Positions 45,565-55,359 are shown, counted from the stretch's first letter. The stretch: 64,000 nt of DNA from Cupriavidus sp. AU9028 (GCF_019795295.1 NZ_JAIMCG010000004.1:248001-312000); one strand, 5' to 3'. The notes: a model not told the origin generated them from the letters alone. Translations and numbers: made by a program.

Positions 45565-46454
45565 ACCACCGGAAAGGCGCCGAGCAGGTGGTCGCGCACG
45601 GTCTGCGCGACCTGGTTCGACGTACCGCGCCGCCAGACCAGGTGCAATTCCACGTCCAGCCCCGGCTGGTCGTCGAACGCCCGAAATCCCACGCCCGCAT
45701 AGCCGAGCCGCCAGGCCGACTGCGGCACCAGCGCCAGGCCCATGCCGGCGTCCACCAGCGACAGGATCGAATGCGTGTGGCTGAGCGTCTGCACCGTGTC
45801 GGGCGCCACCCCTTCCGCGCGCAGCCGGCCGGCGACGATCTCGTACAGATAGCGCGATTCCGAGGGGCAGAACTCGATGAAGGGCTGCCCTTCCAGCGCG
45901 CGCAATGGCAGCCGCTCACCCTGCAGCAGCGGGTGGCCCAGGGGCGCGGCCAGCACGAAGGGTTCGCGCAGCAATGGCGCCGACTCCGCGAAACTGCGCG
46001 GCGCGAACGGGCGCACCACGCCAAGCTCGATCCGGTCGGCGGCGATCGCTTCGAGCTGCGCGTCGGTCTGCATCTCGCGCAGCGCGATGTCCACCTCCGG
46101 CAGGCCCGCATGAATGGCCGCCAGCATCCGCGGCAGCAGCGTGAAGCTGGCGGCGGGGATGAACCCCATGTTGACGCTGCCGGCATCGGGACGCATCGCC
46201 CGCCGGGCGGCCAGCTTCGCCGCCTGGCTGCGGCGCAGGATGTCCTCCGCGTCGCGCAGGAAGGTTGCGCCGGCCGGCGTCAGCCGGACCGCGCCGCCCG
46301 AGCGCTCCAGCAACTGCACCCCCAGTTCATGCTCCAGCAGCTGGATATGCCGCGTCAGCGGGGGCTGCGTCATGTTCAGCAGCGCGGCGGCCCGGCCGAA
46401 ATGCAGCTCGGTGGCGACGGCGACGAAGCTGCGCAGATGGGATAGCTGGAACAC
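45543..46454 (-). CDS. LysR-family transcriptional regulator
   Basis: A 303-residue LysR protein. N-terminal helix-turn-helix: LRSFVAVATELHFGRAAALLNMTQPPLTRHIQLLE; linker helix; effector domain with FIPAASFTLLPRM and VVRPFAPRS. It is divergent from the DHDPS-family/Bug/aldehyde dehydrogenase set and probably controls it. Two TTTGAAT-containing sites lie in the shared gap. The inducer is likely the sugar acid or derivative used by that set. Confidence 0.94.
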   Translation of the reverse strand: MFQLSHLRSFVAVATELHFGRAAALLNMTQPPLTRHIQLLEHELGVQLLERSGGAVRLTPAGATFLRDAEDILRRSQAAKLAARRAMRPDAGSVNMGFIPAASFTLLPRMLAAIHAGLPEVDIALREMQTDAQLEAIAADRIELGVVRPFAPRSFAESAPLLREPFVLAAPLGHPLLQGERLPLRALEGQPFIEFCPSESRYLYEIVAGRLRAEGVAPDTVQTLSHTHSILSLVDAGMGLALVPQSAWRLGYAGVGFRAFDDQPGLDVELHLVWRRGTSNQVAQTVRDHLLGAFPVVQSRENP

Positions 46455-46455
46455 G

Positions 46456-46491
46456 ATTCAAAGTTTGAATTGGGGAATCGCCAGTTTGAAT
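46456..46491. promoter_or_regulatory. LysR operator with palindrome and phased half-site
   Basis: ATTCAAA-G-TTTGAAT (46456-46470) is a perfect 7-1-7 inverted repeat and contains the T-N11-A LysR pattern. A further TTTGAAT half-site starts at 46485, exactly 21 bases (two helix turns) after the first TTTGAAT, a usual recognition/activation-site layout. Confidence 0.7.
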
Positions 46492-46556
46492 TGGACGCCA
46501 CGGGCACGTCGTTCCTAAAGTAGGGACCTTTCTTGCCCCGTCCGACAGGAGATCAA

Positions 46557-47474
46557 GTGGCGACTTTCGAAGGTTCCGCGCTGCGAGAGGCGCTCAATGG
46601 CATTTCCGGCATCCTGGTCACGCCATTCGACGCGAATGATACCGTTTCGCCAGCCCCGCTCGCGCCGGTGGTGGACCGTGCGGTCAACGCCGGCGTGCAG
46701 GTGCTGGTCGCCAACGGCAATACCAGCGAGTTCTATGGCCTGCGCGAAGCCGAGGCCGTGCGCATGATCCATGTGGCCGCGGAGTACGTCGCGGGCCGGG
46801 TGCCGCTGGTCGGCGGCGTCGGCCGCAGCGTGCACGAAGCCTGCGCGCTGGCGCGGGCCTCGCGCGACGCCGGCGCCGATGCGCTGATGGTGCACCAGCC
46901 GCCCGACCCCTTCGTCGCGCCGCGCGGCGTGGTCGCCTACGTGCAGCGCATCGCCGAGGCCGCCCAGGGGCTGCCGCTGGTGCTGTACCTGCGCAACGAC
47001 AACATCGGTCTGGCCGCGATCGAACAGCTGTGCCGCATCCCGCAGGTGATCGGCGTCAAATGGGCCGCGCCGACCCCGCTGGTGCTGGCCGAGGCGATCC
47101 GCCGCACTGCCGACCGCGGCCTCGCGTGGATCGGCGGGCTGGCCGAAGTCTGGGCGCCGCCCTTTTATGCGGTCGGCGCGCGCGGCTTCACCTCCGGGCT
47201 GATCAACGTGATGCCCGAGCGCTCGGTGGCGATCCATCGCGCGCTGGAAGACGGCGACCATGCCACGGCGATGCGCCTGATCGGCGAGATGCTGCCCTTC
47301 GAGGAGCTGCGCGCGCAGGAGAACAACGGCACCAACGTCACCGTGGTCAAGGCCGCATTGCAACTGATGGGCAACGACTGTGGCGCCGCCCGCCCGCCCT
47401 CGGCGTGGCCGCTGCAGGACCCGCAGCTGGGCCGCTTGCGCGAGCTGATGTCCGGCTGGGGCCTCGCCCGCTGA
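46557..47474 (+). CDS. DHDPS-family lyase/dehydratase (5-dehydro-4-deoxyglucarate dehydratase-like)
   Basis: Class I aldolase fold, 305 residues. GTG 46557 is chosen because AGGAGA stands 4 bases upstream; an in-frame TTG at 46533 has no site. Motifs: GILVTPFDANDTVS, NGNTSEFYGLREAEAV, the Tyr of LVLYLRND and the Schiff-base Lys in VIGVKWAAPT. With the aldehyde dehydrogenase downstream it would make and oxidise 2-oxoglutarate semialdehyde, as in glucarate/galactarate breakdown. The Trp after Lys differs from the classical KdgD enzymes as I know them, so a related sugar-acid substrate is possible. Confidence 0.8.
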   Translation: MATFEGSALREALNGISGILVTPFDANDTVSPAPLAPVVDRAVNAGVQVLVANGNTSEFYGLREAEAVRMIHVAAEYVAGRVPLVGGVGRSVHEACALARASRDAGADALMVHQPPDPFVAPRGVVAYVQRIAEAAQGLPLVLYLRNDNIGLAAIEQLCRIPQVIGVKWAAPTPLVLAEAIRRTADRGLAWIGGLAEVWAPPFYAVGARGFTSGLINVMPERSVAIHRALEDGDHATAMRLIGEMLPFEELRAQENNGTNVTVVKAALQLMGNDCGAARPPSAWPLQDPQLGRLRELMSGWGLAR

Positions 47475-47572
47475 TTTCCCTGTGGTTTGCCTCGGTGCCC
47501 CGCCTTGCGCAGGGGCACGGGGCGCGCTCGCGCCCGCCCCCCCCAGAACAACAACCCGACTGGAGACTGACC

Positions 47573-48532
47573 ATGCAACTTCGCCGTACCCTGCTCGCCT
47601 TCTGCGCGCTCGCTTCCTTCGCTGGCGCGACCGCCGCGCAAACCTATCCGACCCGCCCGATCACCATCGTGGTCGGGTCCAGCCCGGGTAGCGCCACCGA
47701 CGGCCTGGCGCGCGCGGTGGGCAACGAGGTGACCCGCCTGACCGGACAAGCCGTGGTGGTCGAGAACCGCGCTGGCGCGATGGGCGGCATCGCCGCGCAG
47801 ACCGTCGCCCGCGCCAAGCCGGACGGCTACACGCTGTTCATGACGACCAACACGACGCAGGCAGCCAACCCGCATCTGATGAAGACGCTGCCCTACGACC
47901 CGATCAAGGACTTCACGCCGATCACGTTGCTGACCAAGGGTTACCAGCTGCTGGTGGTCAACCCGAAGGTCAAGGCCAACAACGTGGCCGAGCTGGTCGC
48001 GCTGGCGAAGAAGGAGCCGGGCAAGCTCGCCTACGGCTCGGGCAGTTCGTCGGCGCGGGTCGCGGCCGAGCTGTTCCAGCAGATGACGGGCACCGAGATG
48101 AACCACGTCCCCTACAAGGCGAACCCGCCTGCGGTCGTGGATCTGGTGGCCGGCCAGACCGACCTGATGATCGTCGACCTGCCCGCCAGCCTGCCGCACG
48201 TGCGCTCGGGCAAGCTGCGCGCGCTCGGCATCAGCGGTCCGAAGCCGTCGCCGCTGTTCCCCAACGTGCCGCCGATCGCCGCCAGCTTGCCGGGCTACGA
48301 GGCCGGCTACTGGAACGCGCTGTACGCGCCCGCCAACACGCCGCAACCGGTGGTGCAGCGGATCGGCCAGATCGTGCACCAGGCGCTGGCCGCGCAGTCG
48401 GTGCGCCAGGTGGTCGAGCAGAGCGGCCAGGAGATCGCGCTGTCCAGCGCCGAGGAACTGGGCCGCTTCCAGCTGGCCGAGCTGGACCGCTGGGGCAAGA
48501 TCATCCGCACCGCTGGCATCGAGCAGGAATAA
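47573..48532 (+). CDS. Bug/TctC-family periplasmic substrate-binding protein
   Basis: A 319-residue receptor from ATG 47573 behind TGGAG. Signal peptide residues 1-22 (MQLRRTLLAFCALASFAGA..., TAA/AQT). Family signs: YPTRPITIVVGSSPGSATDGLARAV, VENRAGAMGGIAAQTVARAKPDGYTL and YGSGSSSARVAAELF. Placed between the lyase and the aldehyde dehydrogenase genes, it probably captures the sugar acid that the enzymes degrade. No TctAB genes nearby. Confidence 0.93.
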   Translation: MQLRRTLLAFCALASFAGATAAQTYPTRPITIVVGSSPGSATDGLARAVGNEVTRLTGQAVVVENRAGAMGGIAAQTVARAKPDGYTLFMTTNTTQAANPHLMKTLPYDPIKDFTPITLLTKGYQLLVVNPKVKANNVAELVALAKKEPGKLAYGSGSSSARVAAELFQQMTGTEMNHVPYKANPPAVVDLVAGQTDLMIVDLPASLPHVRSGKLRALGISGPKPSPLFPNVPPIAASLPGYEAGYWNALYAPANTPQPVVQRIGQIVHQALAAQSVRQVVEQSGQEIALSSAEELGRFQLAELDRWGKIIRTAGIEQE

Positions 48533-48674
48533 GCCCGGCAGAGCCAGGCCCGCACCGCCGCAGTTTCTTTGCCGCCGGCGATCCGCGCGCTTCTCCCCCC
48601 GGCGAGGCGCCCGGAAAGCCGGCGGCTTTCTTTTGACCGTTTTCGTCCTGACGCCACTGCAGCCCGAGGAAGCC

Positions 48675-50114
48675 ATGTCGCAGATCCAACCCCACTACAT
48701 CGCCGGCGAATGGGTCGCCGGCACCGCCAGCCATCCCAACGTCAACCCATCCGACCTGGCGGACGTGATCGGCCACTACGCGCAGGGCGACGCCGGCTGC
48801 GTGGACCAGGCCGTCGATGCCGCCCGCCGGGCCTTCGGCAAGTGGTCGCTGTCCACGCCGCAGCAGCGCTTCGATGTGCTGGACTTCGTCGGCAACGAAC
48901 TGCTGCAGCGCCGCGCCGAGTTGGGCGATCTGCTGGCCCGCGAGGAGGGCAAGACGCTGCCGGAGGCCACCGGCGAAGTCATGCGCGCCGCGCAGATCTT
49001 CAAGTTCTTCGCCGGCGAGGCGCTGCGCAGCGCGGGCGAGTTGCTGCCGTCGGTGCGTCCGGGCATCGGCGTCGAGGTCACGCGCGAGCCGGTCGGTGTG
49101 GTGGCGTTGATCGCCCCGTGGAACTTCCCCATCGCGATCCCGGCGTGGAAGATCGCGCCCGCACTGGCCTGGGGCAACTGCGTCGTGTTCAAGCCGGCCG
49201 AACTGGTGCCGGGGTCGAGCTGGGCGCTGGCCGAGATCCTCAGCCGCGCCGGCCTTCCCGCCGGGGTCTTCAACCTGGTGATGGGCCGCGGCCGCGAGGT
49301 CGGCCAGCGCCTGGTGGAACATCGGCAGGTCGATGCGATCAGCTTCACCGGATCGGTGGCGACCGGGCGCGCCATCGCCGCGCAGGCGTGCCAGCGCATG
49401 GCGAAGTTTCAGCTGGAGATGGGCGGCAAGAACCCGCTGGTGGTCACCGACGACGCCGACCTGGAACAGGCGGTGGAGGTGGCCCTGCAAGGGTCGTTCT
49501 TCTCCACCGGCCAGCGCTGCACCGCGTCCAGCCGCATCATCGTCACGCGCGGCATCCATGACGCCTTCGTCGCCCGCCTTGCCGAGCGTACCCGCGCGCT
49601 GGTGGTGGGCGACGCGCGCGATCCGCGCACGCAGATCGGCCCGGTGGTGGACGCACGCCAGCTGGAGCAGGACGAGCGCTATATCGCCATCGGCAAGGAG
49701 GAAGGCGCGCGGCTGCTGTGCGGCGGCGAGCGGCTGTCGCTGGAAAAGGACGGCTTCTACCTGAGCCCGGCGCTGTTCGTCGACTGCGACAACACCATGC
49801 GGATTGCGCGCGAGGAGATCTTCGGCCCGGTCGCGGCGGTCATCGCGGCGCGGGACTATGACGAAGCGCTGGCGCTTGCCAACGATACCGAGTTCGGGCT
49901 GTCCGCCGGCATCTGCACCACCTCGCTGAAGCTGGCGACCCACTTCAAGCGCCATGCGCAGGCCGGCATGGTGATGGTCAACGCGCCGACGGCCGGCGTC
50001 GATTTCCATGTGCCGTTCGGCGGGCGCAAGGGGTCGAGCTACGGCCCGCGCGAGCAGGGCCGCCATGCACAGGAGTTCTATACGACGGTGAAGACCGCCT
50101 ATACCGCGGCCTGA
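48675..50114 (+). CDS. Aldehyde dehydrogenase, probably 2-oxoglutarate-semialdehyde type
   Basis: NAD(P)-dependent aldehyde dehydrogenase of 479 residues from ATG 48675 with GAGGA upstream. Rossmann and catalytic motifs: APWNFPIAIPAWKIAPALAW, FTGSVATGRAIAAQ, Glu in LEMGGKNPLVV and the nucleophile Cys in FFSTGQRCTASSR; REEIFGPVAAV follows. The GQRCTASSR form and the neighbouring lyase suit alpha-ketoglutaric semialdehyde dehydrogenase, yielding 2-oxoglutarate for the TCA cycle. Last gene of the LysR-controlled set. Confidence 0.9.
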   Translation: MSQIQPHYIAGEWVAGTASHPNVNPSDLADVIGHYAQGDAGCVDQAVDAARRAFGKWSLSTPQQRFDVLDFVGNELLQRRAELGDLLAREEGKTLPEATGEVMRAAQIFKFFAGEALRSAGELLPSVRPGIGVEVTREPVGVVALIAPWNFPIAIPAWKIAPALAWGNCVVFKPAELVPGSSWALAEILSRAGLPAGVFNLVMGRGREVGQRLVEHRQVDAISFTGSVATGRAIAAQACQRMAKFQLEMGGKNPLVVTDDADLEQAVEVALQGSFFSTGQRCTASSRIIVTRGIHDAFVARLAERTRALVVGDARDPRTQIGPVVDARQLEQDERYIAIGKEEGARLLCGGERLSLEKDGFYLSPALFVDCDNTMRIAREEIFGPVAAVIAARDYDEALALANDTEFGLSAGICTTSLKLATHFKRHAQAGMVMVNAPTAGVDFHVPFGGRKGSSYGPREQGRHAQEFYTTVKTAYTAA

Positions 50115-50117
50115 CGC

Positions 50118-50930
50118 CTACGGCGTGCCGGCGGCGTCCTCATCGGTCTTGCGCGGCTTGCGCGGCGCGCGCATGAACAGCGCGTCGTAGAGCGCGCGCG
50201 GCAGGACGTGCAGCACCGCCGCCACCAGCCCCATCGGCCAGGGAATCACCTTCCACCGGCGCCCGGCCGCGATGGCGGCGGCAGCCTTGCGGGCGAAGGC
50301 ATCCGCATCCATCAGGAACGGCATCGGATAGGGGTTGTGCGCCGTCATCGGCGTGCGGATATAGCCCGGCGCGATGGTGACGACGCGGATGCCGTGCGGC
50401 CGCTGCTCCAGCCGCAGGCTCTCCAGCAGCCGGATCGCCGCCGCCTTGGAGGCGCTGTAGGCGCCGGCCCCGGGCAGGCCCCGCACGCCGGCCACGCTGG
50501 CAATGCCCACCAGCGTGCCGCGCCAGCGGCCCGTAACCGGCTCGCGGGCCTGCATCGGACCGATGAAGGGCTGGAAGGTCGTCAGCATGCCGAACCAGTT
50601 GGTATCCATCACCTGGCGGAACGCGTCCAGATCCTCACGGGCGCTGGCGACCGTGCCGACCGACACGCCGGCATTGGCAATGACGATATCCGGGCAGCCG
50701 TGATGCGCGATGAAATCCTGCGCGGCCTGCAGCATCGCCGCGGCGTCGCGCACGTCCGCCGTGTAAAGGCGGGCGGCATGCGGATTGGGAAGCGAGGCAG
50801 CCAGCGCTTGCAGGGCGTCCTCGCGCCGGCCGACGAGGCCCAGGATGGCGCCCTGGCGAGCGTACTCGCGGGCGAGTGCCTCGCCGATGCCGCTCGACGC
50901 GCCGGTCAGGAACACCTTCAGGGGTCGCAT
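50118..50930 (-). CDS. Short-chain dehydrogenase/reductase, membrane-associated C-terminus
   Basis: SDR of 270 residues. Cofactor loop LTGASSGIGEAL, NAG motif in VIANAGVSVG, catalytic Ser in IASVAGV and YSASKAA. After the core, a hydrophobic stretch (PMGLVAAVLHVLPRALYDALFM) and a basic tail suggest membrane contact. The gene follows dsbA on the same strand, as commonly seen in Ralstonia and Cupriavidus relatives; substrate unknown. Its stop is 3 bases from the convergent aldehyde dehydrogenase stop. Confidence 0.92.
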   Translation of the reverse strand: MRPLKVFLTGASSGIGEALAREYARQGAILGLVGRREDALQALAASLPNPHAARLYTADVRDAAAMLQAAQDFIAHHGCPDIVIANAGVSVGTVASAREDLDAFRQVMDTNWFGMLTTFQPFIGPMQAREPVTGRWRGTLVGIASVAGVRGLPGAGAYSASKAAAIRLLESLRLEQRPHGIRVVTIAPGYIRTPMTAHNPYPMPFLMDADAFARKAAAAIAAGRRWKVIPWPMGLVAAVLHVLPRALYDALFMRAPRKPRKTDEDAAGTP

Positions 50931-51011
50931 CGGCGGGGGCGTGGGAGGGAAGTTGCGGCCGGCCCGCGGGCTGCAGGACCGGCCGGGTGGGACGACGCGG
51001 TCGCCAGCGTC

Positions 51012-51647
51012 TTACAGCTTCCTGGCGCGGATCTGGTCGACCAGGTAGTCCATGGTCTGCACCGCGCCGCCCTTGGAGCCGGCGATCGACGGCGAGGTGA
51101 CGTACTTGCCCTGGATCACGATGGTCGGCACGCCGTCGATCTTGTACGCGTCGGCGATCTTGTTGGCGCGCGTGGTGCTGGTCGACACCGAGAACGAGTT
51201 GTACGCATCGAGGAAGGCCTTGCGGTCGACGCCGTTCTTCGCCATCAGGTCGGCGATCTCGTTCGGGTCGAGCAGGCGCTTGCGCTCCGAATGGATGGCG
51301 TTGAAGACCTTGGTGTGCATCGCGTCGAGCTTGCCCATGGACTCCAGCGCGTAATAGATGCGGGTGTGCGGCAGCAGGTCGTCACGGAAGGCGACCGGCA
51401 CGCGCTTGAACACCACGTCCTTGCCCTGCTTGCGGACCCACGCCTCCAGGTCCGGCTCGAAATCGTAGCAGTGCGGGCAGCCGTACCAGAAGAACTCGGT
51501 CACCTCGATCTTGCCCGGCGTCACCGGCTGCGGGGCACGCAGGACCTGGTACTCCTTGCCCTCGGTGGGCGCGGCATGCGCCGGCGCGGACATCAGGAAG
51601 CCGGCCACGGTGGCGAGGGCGGCGAACAGGGCGGCGAAGGTCTTCAT
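51012..51647 (-). CDS. dsbA: Thiol:disulfide interchange protein DsbA
   Basis: Periplasmic oxidant that puts disulfide bonds into exported proteins. 211 residues with a signal peptide (MKTFAALFAALATVAGFLMSA..., AHA). The redox site is FFWYGCPHCYDFEP (CPHC), and the cis-Pro is in GVPTIVIQGKY. The helical insertion lies between. It belongs to the argS-SPOR-dsbA-SDR run. The exported Cys-rich proteins in this window are possible clients. Confidence 0.96.
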   Translation of the reverse strand: MKTFAALFAALATVAGFLMSAPAHAAPTEGKEYQVLRAPQPVTPGKIEVTEFFWYGCPHCYDFEPDLEAWVRKQGKDVVFKRVPVAFRDDLLPHTRIYYALESMGKLDAMHTKVFNAIHSERKRLLDPNEIADLMAKNGVDRKAFLDAYNSFSVSTSTTRANKIADAYKIDGVPTIVIQGKYVTSPSIAGSKGGAVQTMDYLVDQIRARKL

Positions 51648-51794
51648 GGCGGATTTGCGGATTGAAAGCAGGTTGCGGAGGGCGGACTGCCCGTTAGGTG
51701 CATGAAGCCGGCTCCGTTCTCGACGGACGGCCGGCCACGCTAAGACTCGCCGCGGCGTTCCGGGTTCACTGGAGCGCCATGACGGCCCATGCCT

Positions 51795-52517
51795 TTACTG
51801 CCGGGTGAAGCGGATCACCGAGGCTTCGAAGCCGGCGGACTGCAGCCGGTCGCGCGCCTGGTTCATCTCCTCGATGCGGTTGTACGGACCCAGCCGGACC
51901 CGATACAGCTTGACGCCGTTGACGTCGCGATCGGTGACCTTGGCCTCGAACCCCTGCATCGCCAGGTTGGCCTTCTGCCGGTTGGCATCGTCCTGCGAAC
52001 GGAAGGCGCCGACCTGCAGCAGATAGCCGACCTTGCTGGCATCGGCGCGGGCGATCTCGGCGATCGGGTCGGTCACCGGCCGTTCGGCCGGCGACTGTGC
52101 CGGAGCCTGCGGCGCAGGCTGCGCCGGCTTTTGCGCGGTGCGGTCCGCCGGGCGTTCGGCCGGCTGCTCCGTCGGGCGCTCGGCGCGGCTGGGCTCGGCC
52201 GGCTGCGCAGCGCGGTTCGGCGGCGGCTCGGCCGGGGCCACCGGCTTGGCCGGCGTCTTGCCCCACAGCGGCCGGTTCGGATCGGACGGCGGCTGCTGTG
52301 CCTGCTGGCCTTGCTGCGGCAGCCCGCCCGCCGTGCCCTGCTCGGCGGGCTTCGGGCTGCCCTTGCGGAAGGGGACGGGCGCCTTGGTGATGTAGAGCGC
52401 GACCACCACGGCGATGGCCAGGCCGACGATCAGGCCGAGCACCAATCCCAGTAACGTGCCTCCGCGCTGGCTGGCGCGGCTCTGCCCGCGCGGGGCACGC
52501 TTGCGTTGCTGTTGCAT
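51795..52517 (-). CDS. SPOR-domain membrane protein, FtsN-like
   Basis: Bitopic inner-membrane protein of 240 residues. Basic cytoplasmic start (MQQQRKRAPRGQSRASQRGG), one membrane helix (TLLGLVLGLIVGLAIAVVVALYI), a long Pro/Ala/Gln/Glu-rich periplasmic linker with irregular PAE/PTE repeats (residues about 50-155), and a C-terminal SPOR domain (GYLLQVGAFRSQDDANRQKA ... YRVRLGPYNRIEEMNQARDRL). SPOR domains bind denuded septal peptidoglycan. The layout and place after argS fit the divisome protein FtsN of betaproteobacteria, but the essential FtsN motif was not verified. Confidence 0.88.
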   Translation of the reverse strand: MQQQRKRAPRGQSRASQRGGTLLGLVLGLIVGLAIAVVVALYITKAPVPFRKGSPKPAEQGTAGGLPQQGQQAQQPPSDPNRPLWGKTPAKPVAPAEPPPNRAAQPAEPSRAERPTEQPAERPADRTAQKPAQPAPQAPAQSPAERPVTDPIAEIARADASKVGYLLQVGAFRSQDDANRQKANLAMQGFEAKVTDRDVNGVKLYRVRLGPYNRIEEMNQARDRLQSAGFEASVIRFTRQ

Positions 52518-52636
52518 GGAGTCCTCTTGGGTATAGCGGGGAGATTATAGAGCCGTTGCGCACGTTCCCGGACGATCCTCGGCCGCTTTCGTGGCGAAGC
52601 GAGGGATAGCGGCCAGGCCGCGCGCGCGGTTCTCCC

Positions 52637-54424
52637 TCACATCCGTTGCGGGGCGCTGACGCCGATAACCGCCAGGCCGTTGCGCAGCACCTGGCGGGTC
52701 GCCGCCAACAGCGCCAGCCGGGCCAGGCGGACGGGCTCGTCGTCGACCAGCACGCGATCGGCATTGTAGAAGGCGTGGAAGTCGCCAGCGAGATCGCGCA
52801 GATAGAACGCCACGGCGTGCGGCGCCAGTTCCGCAGCGGCCTGCGCCAGCATGTCGGGGAAGGCGGCCAGCCGCTGACCCAGCGCCAACGCCTGCGGGCT
52901 GGCCCCGGCGCCGGTCACCGCCGACAGATCGGCGCGGGCCAGGGCTTCCAGGCGCCCGGCCCAGTCCGCGCCGGCCCAGCTCTCGAAGATCGAGCAGATG
53001 CGGGCATGCGCGTACTGGACGTAGTACACCGGGTTCTCGTCGTTCTGCTTCAGCGCCAGGTCCACATCGAACACGAACTCGGTATCCGCCTTGCGCGACA
53101 GCAGGAAGAACCGCACCGCATCGCGGCCACGGGCGAACCGCTGCGGCCAGTCGGCGACGCCCGCCTCCAGGCAGCCGCGGATGGTCTCGTCGCCGCCGTT
53201 GCTCCATTCGATCAGGTCCCGCACCGTGACGTACGAACCGGCGCGCTTGGAGATCTTCACCTCCTCGCCGTTCTTCATCACCGTGACCATCTTGTGCAGG
53301 ACATAGTCGGGATAACCGACCGGGATGCCGATGTCCAGTCCCTGCAGGCCGGCCCGCACGCGCGCGATGGTGCCGTGGTGGTCGCTGCCCTGCACGTTGA
53401 TTACCTTGTGGAAGCCGCGTTCCCACTTGGTGGTGTGATAGGCGACGTCGGGCACGAAGTAGGTATAGGTGCCGTCGGTCTTGCGCATGACGCGGTCCTT
53501 GTCGTCACCGTCGTCGGTGGTGCGCAGCCACAGCGCGCCCTCGTTCTCGTAGGTCTTGCCGCGCGCCACCAGCGCCTGCACCGCCGCCTCGACCTTGCCG
53601 TCGGTATAGAGCGACGATTCGAGGTAGTACCGGTCGAAGCGCACGCCGAAGGCCTGCAGGTCGATGTCCTGCTCGTTGCGCAGGTAAGTCACGGCGAAGC
53701 GGCGGATCGAATCGATGTCGTCCACCTGGCCCGAGGCGGTGACCGGCTCGCCGTCGGAGGCGCTGACCGTCTTGCCGGCAAGGAAATCGGCCGCGATGTC
53801 GGCGATATAGTCGCCGTTGTAGGCCGACTCCGGCCAGCCTGCATCACCGGGTTTCAGGCCACGGGCGCGCGCCTGCACCGAAATCGCCAGCGTCTGGATC
53901 TGCACGCCGGCGTCGTTGTAGTAGAACTCGCGATGGACGTCGAACCCCTGCCAGCCGAGCAGGTTGGCCAGCGCATCGCCCAGCGCCGCCTGCCGGCCGT
54001 GGCCCACGTGCAGCGGCCCGGTCGGGTTGGCGGAGACGAATTCGACCAGCACCTTGCCGCGCGCACCCTGCTGCTGCGCGCCGAAGCGATCGCCCTCTTC
54101 CAGCACGGCGCGCAGCGCCTGCGCCTTGGCATTGCCCGACAGGCGCAGGTTGATGAAGCCCGGCCCGGCAATCTCCATGGACGCGATCAGCGCCGCGGCG
54201 CGCTCGTCCGCCTGTACGGCATCGACGATCTGCTGCGCCAGTTCGCGCGGATTGCGCTTGAGCAAGCGCGCGACCTGCATGGCGATATTGCAGGCCAGGT
54301 CGCCATGCGCCGCCACCTTGGGGCGCTCGAAGGCAACGGCGGGAAGGACGGCATCGGCCGGCGCGACTGCCCGGACGGCGTCCGAGAAGGCGGCGGCGAG
54401 TTGAGTGGTCTGAGCAGGCAGCAT
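52637..54424 (-). CDS. argS: Arginyl-tRNA synthetase
   Basis: Class I synthetase charging tRNA-Arg. 595 residues from ATG 54424. N-terminal additional domain (residues 1-110), HIGH-type motif in [26 protein letters not shown]-type motif [15 protein letters not shown] and the all-helical anticodon domain with [13 protein letters not shown]. First gene of the block with the SPOR protein and dsbA. Confidence 0.97.
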   Translation of the reverse strand: MLPAQTTQLAAAFSDAVRAVAPADAVLPAVAFERPKVAAHGDLACNIAMQVARLLKRNPRELAQQIVDAVQADERAAALIASMEIAGPGFINLRLSGNAKAQALRAVLEEGDRFGAQQQGARGKVLVEFVSANPTGPLHVGHGRQAALGDALANLLGWQGFDVHREFYYNDAGVQIQTLAISVQARARGLKPGDAGWPESAYNGDYIADIAADFLAGKTVSASDGEPVTASGQVDDIDSIRRFAVTYLRNEQDIDLQAFGVRFDRYYLESSLYTDGKVEAAVQALVARGKTYENEGALWLRTTDDGDDKDRVMRKTDGTYTYFVPDVAYHTTKWERGFHKVINVQGSDHHGTIARVRAGLQGLDIGIPVGYPDYVLHKMVTVMKNGEEVKISKRAGSYVTVRDLIEWSNGGDETIRGCLEAGVADWPQRFARGRDAVRFFLLSRKADTEFVFDVDLALKQNDENPVYYVQYAHARICSIFESWAGADWAGRLEALARADLSAVTGAGASPQALALGQRLAAFPDMLAQAAAELAPHAVAFYLRDLAGDFHAFYNADRVLVDDEPVRLARLALLAATRQVLRNGLAVIGVSAPQRM

Positions 54425-54774
54425 GAAATAGTGTGGGCCCGCGAACCGGCAAGAAGGCGGCTGCGCCGGGGCGGCATCGACAGCGGGGAAGCGGGATGCT
54501 GCCCCTGCGTGTGGCGGGCGATGGATAGCAGAACGCGGATTTTATCAGGTGCTATGCTGACAGCACCCGTTAAAACGCGCGCCGGCTGCCAGGGCACGAG
54601 GTCGGCCCGCAGACCGTGCATCGGCGGGCAGGAGGCAAGCGCCGGACCGGCGCTCCCACCGATGCGGTCGAGTGAACCCCCGGCCACACTTTCCGGTCAG
54701 TATTCAGTGTAGGCGCTGGTGCTCGGGTTACCGGCCTACCGGGCTACCCTTTCCATGCCAATAACGAGGACACC
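54425..54774. other. Divergent intergenic region argS / DUF1840
   Basis: 350 bases without a gene. It should contain the argS promoter and that of the DUF1840 gene. A hairpin GGTGCT (54548-54553) / AGCACC (54562-54567) with an 8-base loop lies about 125 bases before the argS start and could sit in its leader. No convincing -35/-10 pair; no T-box-like features expected or seen. Confidence 0.4.
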
Positions 54775-55101
54775 ATGCTGATCACCTTCAAAAGTCGTGC
54801 GAGCCAGGATCTGACCATGATGAACGACCTCGCGGTGACACTGCTGGGCATCGTGGGCAAGACGCTCGGAGAACGCGGCGTCATCACCCACGCCGAGCTT
54901 CCCCGCGCCATCCATCGCCTCGAGGCGGCGGTCGCCGATGCGAGCCAGGCTCAGAAAGTCGCCGACCGCACCGATTCGGCCGACCAGGCGCAACAGGAGG
55001 ACGAGGAGGAACCGCTGCACCTCGGGCAGCGCGCCTATCCGTTCCTTGACATGCTGCGCGCCTCCCTGCGCGAAGGGGCCGACGTGCTGTGGGGCGTCTG
55101 A
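54775..55101 (+). CDS. DUF1840 family protein
   Basis: Small cytoplasmic protein of 108 residues. The family pattern is clear: MLITFKSRASQDLTMMNDLA at the start, LLGIVGKTLGERGVITHAELPRAIHRLE in the middle and LHLGQRAYPFLDMLRAS near the end, with an acidic Gln/Asp-rich linker between. Function unknown; the family is common in Burkholderiales and transcribed alone here. Confidence 0.9.
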   Translation: MLITFKSRASQDLTMMNDLAVTLLGIVGKTLGERGVITHAELPRAIHRLEAAVADASQAQKVADRTDSADQAQQEDEEEPLHLGQRAYPFLDMLRASLREGADVLWGV

Positions 55102-55147
55102 TCCGGCGACCCGGGGCGTGACGGCACGCCCCTGACATCGAAAGGGC

Positions 55148-55176
55148 AAAAAAACGCCCGGCCATGGGGGCCGGGC
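55148..55176 (-). terminator. Terminator reading leftwards
   Basis: On the minus strand GCCCGGCC and GGCCGGGC pair (55176-55156) and are followed, after CG and C, by seven T (55154-55148). It probably ends the ferritin-like transcript, whose stop is about 180 bases earlier. Confidence 0.75.
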
Positions 55177-55359
55177 CGCCGGATCAGGGGGGATCCGAAG
55201 GGGGGTACCGCGATATCGCGGCGTCGGGGGAGGCGCCGCAATTCCGTCGTGCCGCCGGAGATGACCGGCAAGCCTGTTCTGTGCCGCCACCGGCGTGGCT
55301 CTGCCGGCGGCGGAGCATGCGCCCTGGCCGATTGCGCAGGGCACATGGTGCTGCAGTCG

